Assembly (NCBI GenBank): GCA_038380795.1
Contig: CM076276.1
Location: 13,716,001 to 13,780,000, forward strand
Source of the DNA: Pyrocephalus nanus
Taxonomy: Eukaryota; Chordata; Aves; Passeriformes; Tyrannidae
Reading direction: 5' to 3'
Length of the DNA stretch: 64,000 nt
Shown: positions 51,568 through 60,735 of the stretch, in pieces
Position numbering within the stretch: the stretch's first letter is position 1
Layout of the letters: every line of letters starts with the position of its first letter
Notes under the pieces: model-generated
Databases searched by the model: none
Told to the model about the DNA's origin: nothing
Seen by the model: only the letters and a program-made list of their open reading frames with translations
Program-made: the position numbers and the translations under genes

Positions 51568-54500
51568 GTAACGGCGAGCACGGCCACCGGGACACCCCCA
51601 TCCTCCCCGCCCCGCCGGGCACCGCGTCCTGGCACCGCAGCCCTGCCCCGGCCACCCCACTCCAAGGGTGCTGCTGACACCAGAGCCCTCGGGGGACCTG
51701 GGGAGAAGCAGGGCTCACCTCCCCATCAGTGATGCTCTCCCAGCCACAGCATCCTTAGGGATGCGCCCGACAGGGGACAGGGTTATGGGGTTTCCCCTTT
51801 GATGATGCTTTTCGTCGTTAGCATCCTCAGGGATGCCCTGAACAGGGAGCAGGGTAATGGGATTCCCCTCCTTCCCGCAGTGATGCTGTGCAAGCCCCAG
51901 CATACCCAGGGTGCTCTGGGTGAGGAGCAGGGTTCTGGGGTTCCCCTTCAAATGATGCTCTCCCACCTCCAGCATCCTCAGGCTGCCCTGGATGGGGAGC
52001 CAGGCAGTGAGATCCCCATTTTAATTTATGTTTTTTCACCCTCAGCATCCTCAGGGTGCCCCCAGCAGGGAGTGGGGCAATGGTATCCCCCTCAAATTAT
52101 ATTCTCCAGCCCTCATCGTCTCTGCAGCACCTTGGATAAGGAGCACGACAGCGAGATCCTCCTTTAATTATGTTCCTTAACATCTTTATGGTTCCCTGGA
52201 CAGGTAGCAGGGCAGCGTGGTCGCCCGTCTTGTGATGCTCTCCAACCTCCCAGCATCTCCTTTGCCCTTTTTCTTCCATCCAGATATCCTGGGAAGAGTA
52301 TCTGAGGGAGCTGGCACAGCCCCAAGTGCATTTGTGCTCAGAGCTGTGCCATTACCTGGGTGGTGTCGGGGTCACCTGGGCAGTTCAGGTGCTCCCATGG
52401 CCCAGGTACTGCCCCACCACCCAACACCCCGGGGCAGGAGCGTTGTACAACCGCTGGTTCATTGCCCCAGAGAGCTGAACTGTTTGGCTGATAACAGCCT
52501 CAGAAAGTACAGACAGTGCGTCAGGAATGCAGGCCATTTCTGGGGAACTGTAAAAAGGAGGATGTCTTCTGCAGTGGGACAGGTTATGTTGTTCTCTTCC
52601 CAGCTCAAGATAAGCACTGTACAGGTAAAAGGTGATGGTACAAGGGTGTTGAGAACTGACGTGTTTCTGGCCCAGGATAACTTCTCCAGAGATGCTTGCC
52701 TGAGTTCCCAGAAGGGGAATGGCTGTCATGGAAATCCATCCAGGCCAGCTCCGTGCCCTCAGCTGGGCACCATGCAGGGTGAGGCAGTGGGTGTGGGAAA
52801 CATGAATCCCTTTGTTCTGGCTGCACCCCTGACTGCCCTTTCCCTGTGCACATATTTGGGAGCTGAGGCTGGTTTGTGTCCTGCTGATGTTTCACTTGAA
52901 TCGAGCATGTCTGAAAGGTGAGAGAGGTTCATCCTTAATGGCTCTGCAGCCTGAGCCATAGGAAAGAAGGAAGGAAGGAAGGAAGGAAGGAAGGACTGAC
53001 ACCTCTGACACACTGGTCCGTAACAGGCACGAAAACACAAACCCTCTGATTTCCCTCAGATTTCCAGTTGTGCTGGGGGTGGGCAATCAAGTGGTCAAAA
53101 CAGACCTTGGTTCTCCCTGATCTGTGCCAGAACTGAGGCTAAATCCACTGCCAGGTGCTTGTACCTCAGCAAAGCGGTCAGTAGCCGTGGGCTGAGGGCT
53201 TCCCAGACACTCATATGTCACCGAGCAGGTCACAGTGACTCAGAGATGACAGTCCCGGGGGTATCTTGTGCCCTATCCCACCGAGCCACCCACTCCTGTC
53301 CCCCAGTTTCCTCGCTCGGCCCCACGCGTGGCACTCCCCGGGCGGCTCGAGCAGAGCGGGTTCCGAACGGTGCCGCAGATGGGCAGGGACCACAGAGGCG
53401 AGCTTGGGATGTTTTTTGCCTCACGTCCCTGACAGATGGCAAACGTATTGTCCTCTAACACTGCCGCGAGTCGCAGAGCCCAGCCCTGCTGTTCTGACAC
53501 TGACTCAGCCGTGAAGACACATCTCCAAGGTGACTCTGCGCTCGGGAGCGAGGATGGATCGCGTAAATTTGCTCACGCTCAAGGACGTGCTCTTTTCCTG
53601 TTGGTTGGGCCCGGGGAAAGTTTTCCTAAACAGGGCTTGCTGGTATTTTCAGCCCTTGCACAGTCCAGTGGCATCACTGCTGAGGTCCCAGTGCGTGGCT
53701 CCACCGGCGGTGGGTTGTGCTGGTGTAGTGAAGAACACTTGTGCCCTAAGGCAGGTCTTATGACCAGTCCCTCAGCACAGGCTGTGGTTGGATGTTGCGT
53801 TGGATCCTGTGTTAGTGCAGGCAGCTCAGCCTCTTCCCACACCTCCTTCCTCCCACCTCTCCATATCCCCGAACAAGGAGTCGCTTCAGTAGCTTCATCC
53901 AGCAGGAAAACTACCCACGAGGAGAAAAAGCCGCCGAGCCTGAAATATTTATCCCCTCGGACCTACCAGCCAACAGTCAGCTGTCAGTTCTCTCTGTGTG
54001 GGGAAGGGAATGAGACGTGGGGAGCCCTGAAGCAGGGAGGACATCCCTGTCACAGCCAGATTGCAGCTCTGGTGGGTTAAAGGCAGTGCCACCCCATCCT
54101 TTCTCCAGATATGCCATAGGGTTGGTTGTGTGTGTGTGTGCCTGTGTTTTTCCACTGCTGACCTGACCATGAGTGCCTGCATAATGGGGAGACATTATAG
54201 TACCAGCTGCAGTTTTATTTAGAAGGGAATAATGAATATTTTGTTCCAACAGGCCTTTGAAACAGGCGGCGACCATCTGGTTAAAAGTTTTGCTTTCAGC
54301 CATGTCACGATTCCCCAGAGTTATAATCGAGCCCCTCTCTGCTCTGGTCATGCCAAGCAGATTTATTTTTAGGTCTGTCTATTGAACAGGCTCCCAGTTT
54401 TTCAAAGACCATTAGAATCCCGCTCTCCCCATTAACAGGCGCCCTGGAAGCAGGGACTGGCTTTTGCCTGGAATTGGTAAAGCTTCTCGCTGGTGCTAAC

Positions 54501-55426
54501 AAAGCTGAGTCAGATACTAATGAGGGTTCAAGGGCAGACACTGCCTCAGACAACACTGAGCCTTGAAAAGCACAAAGCTGGCTGCAGAACCAATTCTGCT
54601 GCTCTTAAAAAAAAAAACGCAAAAAAACCCCACAACCCAAAAAAACCCCACTGCTTCTCTTTTATTAGTTATACATCCCCAGAGAGTCCTTTTAAAGCTC
54701 CAAAGTACAATTTTCTCTGCCTTTGGACACTCTCTGGTGCTTTGGGGAACAGTTTCTATTTTCTGCTGTCAAGCTGTTTGATTGCATTGATTTTTTTTGT
54801 ATTACAGCTGCAACAGGTCATGGGTGAGACTGAGATCTTTCCTTCCAGGTCCCTACACAGAACACACATACAGTCTTACCTTCCCCAAAGAGAGGTACTG
54901 GAGTTCAGAGGGAGAATTTAGCCTGCCCCAGGGTAATGTTTTAAATCTGCAGACCAGCTCCTGACCCAGCTGATGCATCCTGAGGTGACTGGATTGTGTG
55001 CTGGAAATTAGCAGGAAAACAGTTTGCCCCTAAGTTACCCAGTCTGTATATCCATCTGTGTCCGTTTTATTGGGATAGATGGATCAGGTGTGTGTAGCTA
55101 GATACCAAGACCAAATTTCCCAGAGAAATTTTAAACCCTGGTTGTGTTGGAAATTACAGTGTTTCTGATAGGAGAATTCAACAGTGTCTTGATTTTGTCT
55201 CCTGTGCAGCATGGACAAGGACAGCCAGGATGTTCACCAGGTACTGAATGAGCTCAAGAACAAGTTCCAGGAGATGAGGAAGCTGATCAGCTCCATGCCT
55301 GGCATCGGTGTGAGCCCAGAGCAGCAGCAGCAGCAGCTGCAGAACCTGCGGGAGCAGGTCCGGACCAAGAACGAGCTGCTGCAGAAGTACAAGAGCCTGT
55401 GCATGTTCGAAATCCCCAAGGAGTAG
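51431..55426 (+). CDS. MED9: Mediator complex subunit 9, complete (2 exons, 117 aa)
   Basis: MED9 is a small subunit of the middle module of Mediator, the RNA polymerase II coactivator. Exon 1 is 51431-51567 and exon 2 is 55210-55426; the 3642-nt intron is GT-AG and splits a Cys codon. Residues 1-31 are Pro/Glu-rich and disordered. The conserved part starts at about residue 33 with [13 protein letters not shown] and runs through [19 protein letters not shown] and a Gln run ([10 protein letters not shown]) to the coiled-coil end [19 protein letters not shown], nearly identical to the human C-terminus. Human MED9 is 146 aa; the difference is in the low-complexity N-terminus. The start is in GCCATGG context inside a CpG island. 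Identification is firm; the precise start is likely. Confidence 0.96.
51670..52260. repeat. Degenerate tandem array, period about 72 bp, in MED9 intron 1
   Basis: The anchor AGCATCCTCAGGG (with variants) recurs at about 51748, 51820, 51899, 51971, 52044, 52115, 52188 and 52252. Between anchors comes a pattern of GAnCAGGGAGCAGGG, then TGGGnTTCCCCT, then TGATGCTCTCC. Spacing is 64-79, mostly 72-73. Copies are well diverged, so the array is old. Confidence 0.88.
52965..52994. repeat. AAGG microsatellite
   Basis: About seven GGAA units in tandem in MED9 intron 1. Confidence 0.85.
55210..55426 (+). CDS. MED9: MED9 exon 2 (residues 46-117 and stop)
   Basis: The acceptor TCTCCTGTGCAG precedes [18 protein letters not shown] and the exon ends at FEIPKE and TAG. 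It carries the whole Med9 family helical core. Confidence 0.96.
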
Positions 55427-57419
55427 GACGGGCACAGCTCCAGCCCTCGAGTCTGAGATATACCTCCTTTCCAGGCTGAACAGGGTGGCAGGAGTTTGCT
55501 TTTCTTTCCTTGTGGTTTTTTGGTCACACTGCTGTGGAATTGTGCCTGTGTGGACCATTGAATCACAGGTGAGTGACACTGAACCAGAACACCGAGTGCC
55601 TCACCTGAGGTGATTGCAGCAGCACCTTCCCTTTGATCTGCTGCAGGACTGTGCATTTATGTATCCATCTCTTGTTTTCTCTCGGGGTGGGGTTCTTTTT
55701 TATGTTCAAACCAGAAGGAGACATTATGTTTTCTCCTCGCTAGGGGTCAAAGTACCTGCTGGTTAATTTCAACGAGAGTGGAGGCATTTTCTGCACTGTT
55801 TTTTACTTAAAAATGGCCAAACATCAAAAGGGAACATAAGAGGGAAGCGTGAGCTGCTTGGCCCTGCTCCTGGGAAGTGACTCTGGAAGACTTTCCATTT
55901 TCTGTGTGTTGAAAGAGGAGTGATTACTTTCAATTGCTTCTGTATTTCTCTTTCTAAACAATTGATGGTTGTGTTTGAGATGAGTCAAGTAAAGATTTAT
56001 GAGTTCCAAACTGCCCCTCTTGTGTGTTCACTGGGTGGATGTGGGCTGAGCAGGGGCAGGATGTTGGCAGCACAGAGGGTGTGTGTAGCCTGGGCGCAGC
56101 TCCAACATCTTTTCCTCAGAAAACAGAGGAAGGGCAAGAATCAAAACAAAGGACATAAATGATAAGAGCTTTTGATTATTCCACGCTAAAGTCAGGCCTC
56201 ACGGGACAGGTCAGTTCCACACCCAAAGTGCTCCAGGGGCTTCCAACAACCAGGAGTGTTAGAGCAGCTTGAACAGATAATTCTGGTGGTTGGGAGCTGG
56301 GATTGTTGCACATCACCTGTGCTTTAGATTTACTCTGTCCCCACTGGAATACTGTACTAGTACTTTCTTTGGGAAGGTGCCAGTGTGTAAACTCTGAGTA
56401 AGGCAGAACACCATGATAAACAAGGCACAATGTACACATTATTTATTACTGAAATTGCCTTTCCACCAACCAATTGCCTGTCCCAGCTCAATAAATTCCT
56501 GTGTCTCATGCCTGGACGATGTTTTCCATTCTTTTGCCAGTTGCTGTTCCTGTGAAATCAGGCATTCACAGAGCTGGAAGAAACAACCTGTTGCCAAAGA
56601 AATGTCTGGCACTCGGCACAGGAGCAAGTTAACTCTGTCAGCCTGAATCCAAGTTTCAAGTGAAACTCAGACGGTTTGCTTTGCAGTCTCACTCCCCCAC
56701 CTTAGTTTTGTGGCTTCAGTATGATTTTCCTGCCATTAAAATGTATTAAACACAGATTTGTGCTGCTGTGTGAGGGGGGAATGGGGGCTGAAAATGAACT
56801 GGAACAGAAGCTGGAGCCGGGAAGAGCTCTTCCCCTTTCCCTTTCACTTCTAGCAATGATTACTGCGACTTTATTATCGGGAAGAGATTAAAAACCATCA
56901 GATGCAGAGGTGACCTTTCGAGCAAAGTACTTCCTTTACTCATATTGCAAAATAAAAACAATATCCCAGCCGGGGTGCCAATGAATCACTCTGTGTTGAC
57001 ATCATTAAAGTGTGCTTAGTTAATCGGGAAAGAGCACGAAGCACAATCAGCTCTTTGTAACGAAGTGATGTCAGTTTGCTGGGTGACTGCAGGGAATGAC
57101 ATGCCAGTGCCCGGCATGTCATGGGGCTGGCAGGATCGTCACTAGTGGAGTGAGGAAAGAGTCCTGGCTCAGTGACCTGTTGGAGTGAGTAACTCCCTGC
57201 ATGGCCCCTCGTTACCCCGTGTGGCAAGAAACCGGCGGCTTGCAGAGGCGGGAACCTTTGCACTGGGAGTCGGGAGAAAATGGGGCAATAAAGGGACTGA
57301 GTGAGAGGCTGGTTTTGGTACCTCGAGGCTGGGATCAGGTCTTTTGTTTCACAGGTTTTGCTGTGGGACAGGGCGAGGAAGCGAAGGCAAACCCCACAAG
57401 TGTCAGTTTTTAAAAAGAT
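55427..57419. other. MED9-RASD1 tail-to-tail spacer with MED9 3' UTR
   Basis: MED9 and RASD1 converge here. AATAAA hexamers on the MED9 strand occur at 56490-56495, 56951-56956 and 57287-57292; which one is used is unknown. An AT-rich block at 56815-57075 stands out. Confidence 0.55.
56490..56495 (+). terminator. MED9: Candidate MED9 polyadenylation signal
   Basis: The first canonical AATAAA beyond the MED9 stop codon, about 1.06 kb downstream. The downstream T-rich TTCCTGTGTCTC stretch is compatible. Confidence 0.4.
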
Positions 57420-57425
57420 TTTATT
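57420..57425 (-). terminator. RASD1: Candidate RASD1 polyadenylation signal
   Basis: AATAAA on the minus strand, about 770 nt beyond the RASD1 stop. Another hexamer lies at about 57535. An unusual pyrimidine tract (58141-58177) sits just after the stop codon in this 3' UTR. Confidence 0.5.
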
Positions 57426-58140
57426 AATTTGTAGAAAAAATAAAACATCAAGTTTCACCCACGGTAGAAACACTTGAAGATCTTTTTTTTTTTGTTCATG
57501 TCAGTGACATACAATACCTACATAAAGTGCCTATTTTATTTTGAAAAACCCTTCCCACTCCCCCCCCTTCCCCAAATCTTGCAAGTCAAACAAGACAAAT
57601 GTAAACAAGAGTCAGTTTTTTTGGTCCATCGGGGCTGTAACTGTGCAATGTCTTTGCAACACCTTAGGAGTGTCTTCTGCATGTGGTTTGCAGACACAGA
57701 CGAACACACGACACAGAGACAGAGTCCGTGCACAGCTTCTCAAGTTGAAATAAAAACAACAAAAAACAACCCCAAAGCCCCGAGCAGGTGCTGGCAGGCC
57801 CTGCCCTCCCTTCTGAGTGCAGTGCCCGAGGCTGGGTGGTTTGGGAGGGAAAGAAACACCAAGGTCTGTGCCCTCCACATGCATCCTCCCACCTGGCCAA
57901 CAGCAGTTCACCCTTTCCCCGTCCCTCTGCCCAGAGGAGGAGGCTGCTCTTGGTGACAGCCCCCTCCTGCCCTCCAAAGCCTCCCCCTTCGCATCCCTCG
58001 CTCCCAAAATGCACCCCTGGGGGAGAGAGGTGATGAAAACGGGAGGAGGGAGGCTGGGGGAGAGGCGACCCCCTCTCTGCCCAGGGTGGGCGCCTGCCCA
58101 CCCTCCTGCCTGCCCAAAGTCAGTTCGGAAACGAGCATCA

Positions 58141-58177
58141 TTCCCCCCTCCTTTCCTTCTTTCCTTCCTTCCTTCCC
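58141..58177. repeat. CCTT-type pyrimidine tract in the RASD1 3' UTR
   Basis: On the RASD1 strand it reads as GGAA/GAAA-type purine repeats about 20 nt after the stop codon. Confidence 0.85.
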
Positions 58178-58194
58178 ATGGGGAGCAGAGGTTC

Positions 58195-58745
58195 CTAGCT
58201 GATCACACAGCGATCCTTCTCCTTGCCGTGCCCGCCGCCAATGGCTTTCTCCCGGATGTACATGAGGTCGCTGTGGACGCTGGGCCGCCGGGCGAAGGGG
58301 GCCACGATGCCGTACGCCTCCTCCGTGCCGCCCCGGCCCCCCTCTTTCAGCAGCTTTTTGCCTTTCAGAGCCTTCTTGTGCAGGATGTCGCAGTACTGGA
58401 CCGAGACCTTGCGGTGCAGGTCGGGGCTCATCTCGCTGGGCAGCTTGGCCATGGCGAAGAGCGCCTGGAACATCTGGTCCAGGCTGCTGTTCCTCTTGGC
58501 TGAGATCTCGAAGTAGGCGCATTTTTTGGGGTCCCCTCCCACCAGCTGCTCGATCTCCCGGGGTTGCACCTCCCGGTAAAAGTCCCGGTCGCCTTTGTTG
58601 CCGCAGATGACCAGGGGCACCTCTATGTTCTCCTTGGTTTTGTTCTTCAGGCACGACTTGGTCTCCAGGATTTGCTGCTTCAGGCGCTGCACCTCCTCAA
58701 AGGAGTCCCGGTTGTCCAGGCTGAACACGAGGATGAACACGTCTC
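58195..58745 (-). CDS. RASD1: RASD1 exon 2 (residues 96-278 and stop)
   Basis: The acceptor CTTTGTCCCCAG precedes GDVFILVFSLDNRDSFEE. The exon carries NKGD, ISAK, the RASD-specific tail and CVIS, then TAG at 58197-58195. Confidence 0.97.
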
Positions 58746-59266
58746 CTGGGGACAAAGAGGGAACATGAGATGGTCGTAGGGATGGGGACACACAGCCACC
58801 CACTGCCTAAGCCATACTGAGACTCTGGGAGGGGAGGACCGGGCAGCACATGGGTCCATCAGGAAGAGCTGCCCGTCCACTGAACACACAAAATCCCATC
58901 TCCCTTCTCCCGGGACCAGAAAAACCTCCTGAAACTAGGTGAGAACACCTGAAATCAGGCAGAGGGGCCCCGACAAGTACCTGTGAGGATGGAGAGGCGG
59001 CGCATGGCTGGGAAGGGGTGGTTGCCCGACGTGTCGAGGATGTCGAGCTGGTAGACCTCGCCGCGGATGCTGTAGAACTTGCGGTGGAAGTCCTCGATGG
59101 TGGGTGTGTACTGCTCCTCGAAGCGGCCGGTGAGGAAGCGGGAGACGATGGCCGTCTTGCCCACCTTGGAGGAGCCCAGGATGACCATGCGGTAGCAGTT
59201 CTTGGCGGGGATGCTCAGCTCGGCCTCGCTGGGACACATCTTCTTGATCATCGCTGCCAGTTTCAT
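58195..59266 (-). CDS. RASD1: Dexamethasone-induced Ras-related protein 1, complete (2 exons, 278 aa)
   Basis: RASD1 (Dexras1/AGS1) is a membrane-anchored Ras-family GTPase that modulates Gi signalling, adenylyl cyclase and nNOS-linked iron uptake. Exon 1 is 58981-59266 and exon 2 is 58195-58745, joined by a 235-nt GT-AG intron that splits a Gly codon; the total is 837 nt. Motifs: P-loop GSSKVGKT (31-38), effector YTPTIEDF (53-60), DTSG (78-81), NKGD (145-148), ISAK (176-179) and a C-terminal CaaX box CVIS (275-278) for farnesylation. The basic C-terminal extension, including FARRPSVHSDLMYIREKA, separates RASD1 from typical Ras. Human RASD1 is 281 aa; the difference is in the Gly-rich linker before the FARRPSV segment. 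The ATG at 59266 is chosen over an in-frame upstream extension because a TATA box lies between them. Identification is firm. Confidence 0.98.
58981..59266 (-). CDS. RASD1: RASD1 exon 1 (residues 1-95 and first base of 96)
   Basis: Encodes MKLAAMIKKMCPSEAELS to RRLSILT, including the P-loop, effector region and DTSG. Donor GTACTT follows a single G of the split Gly codon. Confidence 0.97.
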
Positions 59267-59415
59267 TGAAGCCGGCGGAAAGTGCAGCTTGCGCCGAGAA
59301 GAGGGAGGAAGAGGAGGAGGAGGAGGAGGACGAGGAAGGCGCTGCCTGCCCGGCTGCTCAGCCCCTCTCCCCTCGCAGGAAAGGTCGGTGTGAGCTCTGC
59401 ACGGCCGCCGCCGAG

Positions 59416-59421
59416 TTATAT
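59416..59421 (-). promoter_or_regulatory. RASD1: TATA box of RASD1
   Basis: ATATAA on the RASD1 strand (CCATATAACTCGG), about 150 bp upstream of the ATG, with a GGGGCGGG box at 59442-59435 just upstream. It predicts a TSS near 59385-59390 and a 5' UTR of about 120 nt. A TATA box suits an inducible immediate-response gene. Confidence 0.7.
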
Positions 59422-59473
59422 GGAGGAGGGAGCGCCCGCCCCTCGGCGCGTCACGGCCCGGGGCGGCGGCGGC

Positions 59474-59480
59474 TGAGTCA
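59474..59480. promoter_or_regulatory. AP-1 site upstream of RASD1
   Basis: TGAGTCA within GCTGAGTCAGC, about 55 bp upstream of the TATA box. A CRE half-site (TGACG on the RASD1 strand) lies between, at 59453-59449. Confidence 0.5.
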
Positions 59481-59539
59481 GCGCCCGGCTCCGCGCCCGC
59501 CGCCCCCCGCCGCTGCCCGGCCGCGCTCCGGGGCTGCGC

Positions 59540-59850
59540 ACACCCGTCCCGTTCGTACCCCCGGGGCTTGGCAGCCCGGTCCCGTTCGCACTCGCCGTGC
59601 TTCACAGCCCGGTCCCACTCGGAGCCCGGGTGGGACTCCCTGCGCTGCTCAGCCCTGCCCCGTTCGCACCCCGGCTCGCACTCCCGGTGTTTGGCAGCCC
59701 CGTTTGCGCTCCCGGTGTTGCGCAGCCCGCTCTGGGCTCCCGGTCCCGTTTGCAAACCAACCCCTTTGCATCTCAGCCTGGGCCCCCGGTGTTTTGTAGC
59801 CGTCCCGTTCGCAGCCCGGTGCGGGCTCCCGGCGCCCCGCAGCCGGCTCG
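59540..59850. repeat. Irregular GC-rich tandem repeat upstream of RASD1
   Basis: The phrases CCCGTTCGCA, CTCCCGGTGTT and GCAGCCCGGT recur in that order seven or eight times with 30-60 bp spacing (CGTTCG/CGTTTG anchors near 59550, 59583, 59661, 59701, 59747 and 59806). Copies are diverged but CpG-rich. Confidence 0.75.
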
Positions 59851-60137
59851 GGGCTCCCGGGGGCTCCGGTATTGGAGTGACCCCGAGCCGCACGGACCCG
59901 GGACGGGGGTTGCAGGAGGTCCCACCCCATTTCCCGCAGTGGTTTTGCTCCACTTTACACTTGCCCGGTGCAAGCGCCCGTGAGACCGGAGAAAAAACTT
60001 CCCCCCGTTCGGTGCGAGCTCCGGTGCGCGGGGCCGGCAGCAGAGGGAAGTTTCGGTCCGGGCGCTGCAGCGCGGGCTGGGGGCAGCGCGGTGCCCCTTT
60101 GGCAGAGGTTTTTGGCACGGCAAATTTCCCTTAATCC

Positions 60138-60172
60138 CGGTCCCGGTGCCGGTCCCGGTGCCGGTCCCGGGG
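60138..60172. repeat. 12-bp tandem repeat GGTCCCGGTGCC
   Basis: Three nearly perfect units at the edge of the RASD1 CpG island. Confidence 0.85.
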
Positions 60173-60256
60173 CGCCGAGCGGCGCCGCTGCAGTGCCGGT
60201 TCCCCCCGCTAGGGGGAAGGAGAGAGCGCGGCCGGCGGCGCGTGCAGGGCAGGAAC

Positions 60257-60340
60257 GGGGGGAATGGGAATGGGAATGGGAATGGGAATGGGAATGGGAA
60301 TGGGAATGGGAATGGGAATGGGAGTGGGAATGGGAATGTG
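60257..60340. repeat. Hexamer satellite (GGGAAT)n
   Basis: About 13 GGGAAT units with one GGGAGT variant. It runs directly to the start of a plus-strand CR1. Confidence 0.95.
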
Positions 60341-60735
60341 GCCGCACTGGGAGAGCTGGGAATGGTCAGCCTGGAGGGGAGAAGGCTCCAGGGAGACCTG
60401 AGAGCCCCTTGCAGGGCCTAAAGAGGCTCCGAGAGAGCTGGAGAGGGTCTTTGGACATGGAGTGAAAGGAAAAGGGGGAATGAATTCACACTGACAGGGC
60501 AGGGGTAGATGGGATATTGGGAAGAAATTCTCCTCTGTGAGGGTGGTGAGGCCCTGGCACAGTTTGCCCAGAGAAGCTGTGGCAGCGTCGAAGCCCGGTG
60601 TTTAAGGCCAAGTTGGAAAGGGCTTGGAGCAACCTGGTCTAGTGGAAGGTGTCCCTGCCCATTGCGGGGTTTGGAACAAGATGAGCTTTCAGATCCCTTC
60701 CAACCCAGATCATTATGTGACTCTGTGATCTATTA
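60341..60735 (+). mobile_element. CR1 retroposon, plus orientation
   Basis: CR1 sense: TCAGCCTGGAGGGGAGAAGG, then GATATTGGGAAGAAATTC, GTGAGGCCCTGGCACAGTTT, CTTGGAGCAACCTGGTCTAG and AAGGTGTCCCTGCCCATTG, ending TGACTCTGTGATCTAT. The intact octamer-type end suggests insertion from the 3' terminus. Confidence 0.94.

Larger units (their letters stand above)
51291..51700. promoter_or_regulatory. MED9: CpG-rich MED9 promoter and exon 1 region
   Basis: CpG-rich DNA with GGGGCGGGG-type GC boxes and an ETS site surrounds MED9 exon 1. There is no TATA box. Confidence 0.65.
51568..55209 (+). other. MED9: MED9 intron 1
   Basis: Contains a 72-bp-period degenerate tandem array (51670-52260), an AAGG microsatellite (about 52965-52994) and an AT-rich, possibly constrained block at 54180-54480. 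No other exon was recognised. Confidence 0.8.
58980..60250. promoter_or_regulatory. RASD1: CpG island over RASD1 exon 1 and upstream
   Basis: CpG-rich from the first intron to about 1 kb upstream of the start codon. It contains the core promoter (TATA, GC box, CRE half-site, AP-1) and an irregular GC-rich repeat field. Confidence 0.75.

Noticed and set aside
50734..51732. 332-codon frame through the MED9 upstream minisatellite
   Set aside because: It is a repetitive product of the minisatellite continuing into MED9 exon 1 in the wrong frame.
52217..52921. 234-codon frame in MED9 intron 1
   Set aside because: No family similarity. It starts inside the 72-bp array and has no supporting splice structure.
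56404..56418. AGAACACCATGATAA as a glucocorticoid response element near RASD1
   Set aside because: Only the first half-site fits; the second half departs from TGTTCT at several positions.
58955..60118. 387-codon minus-strand frame that would extend RASD1 by about 284 residues upstream
   Set aside because: The extension is the GC-rich repeat field read in frame. A TATA box and GC box lie between it and the family-typical start MKLAAMIKK, and the end runs past the exon 1 donor.
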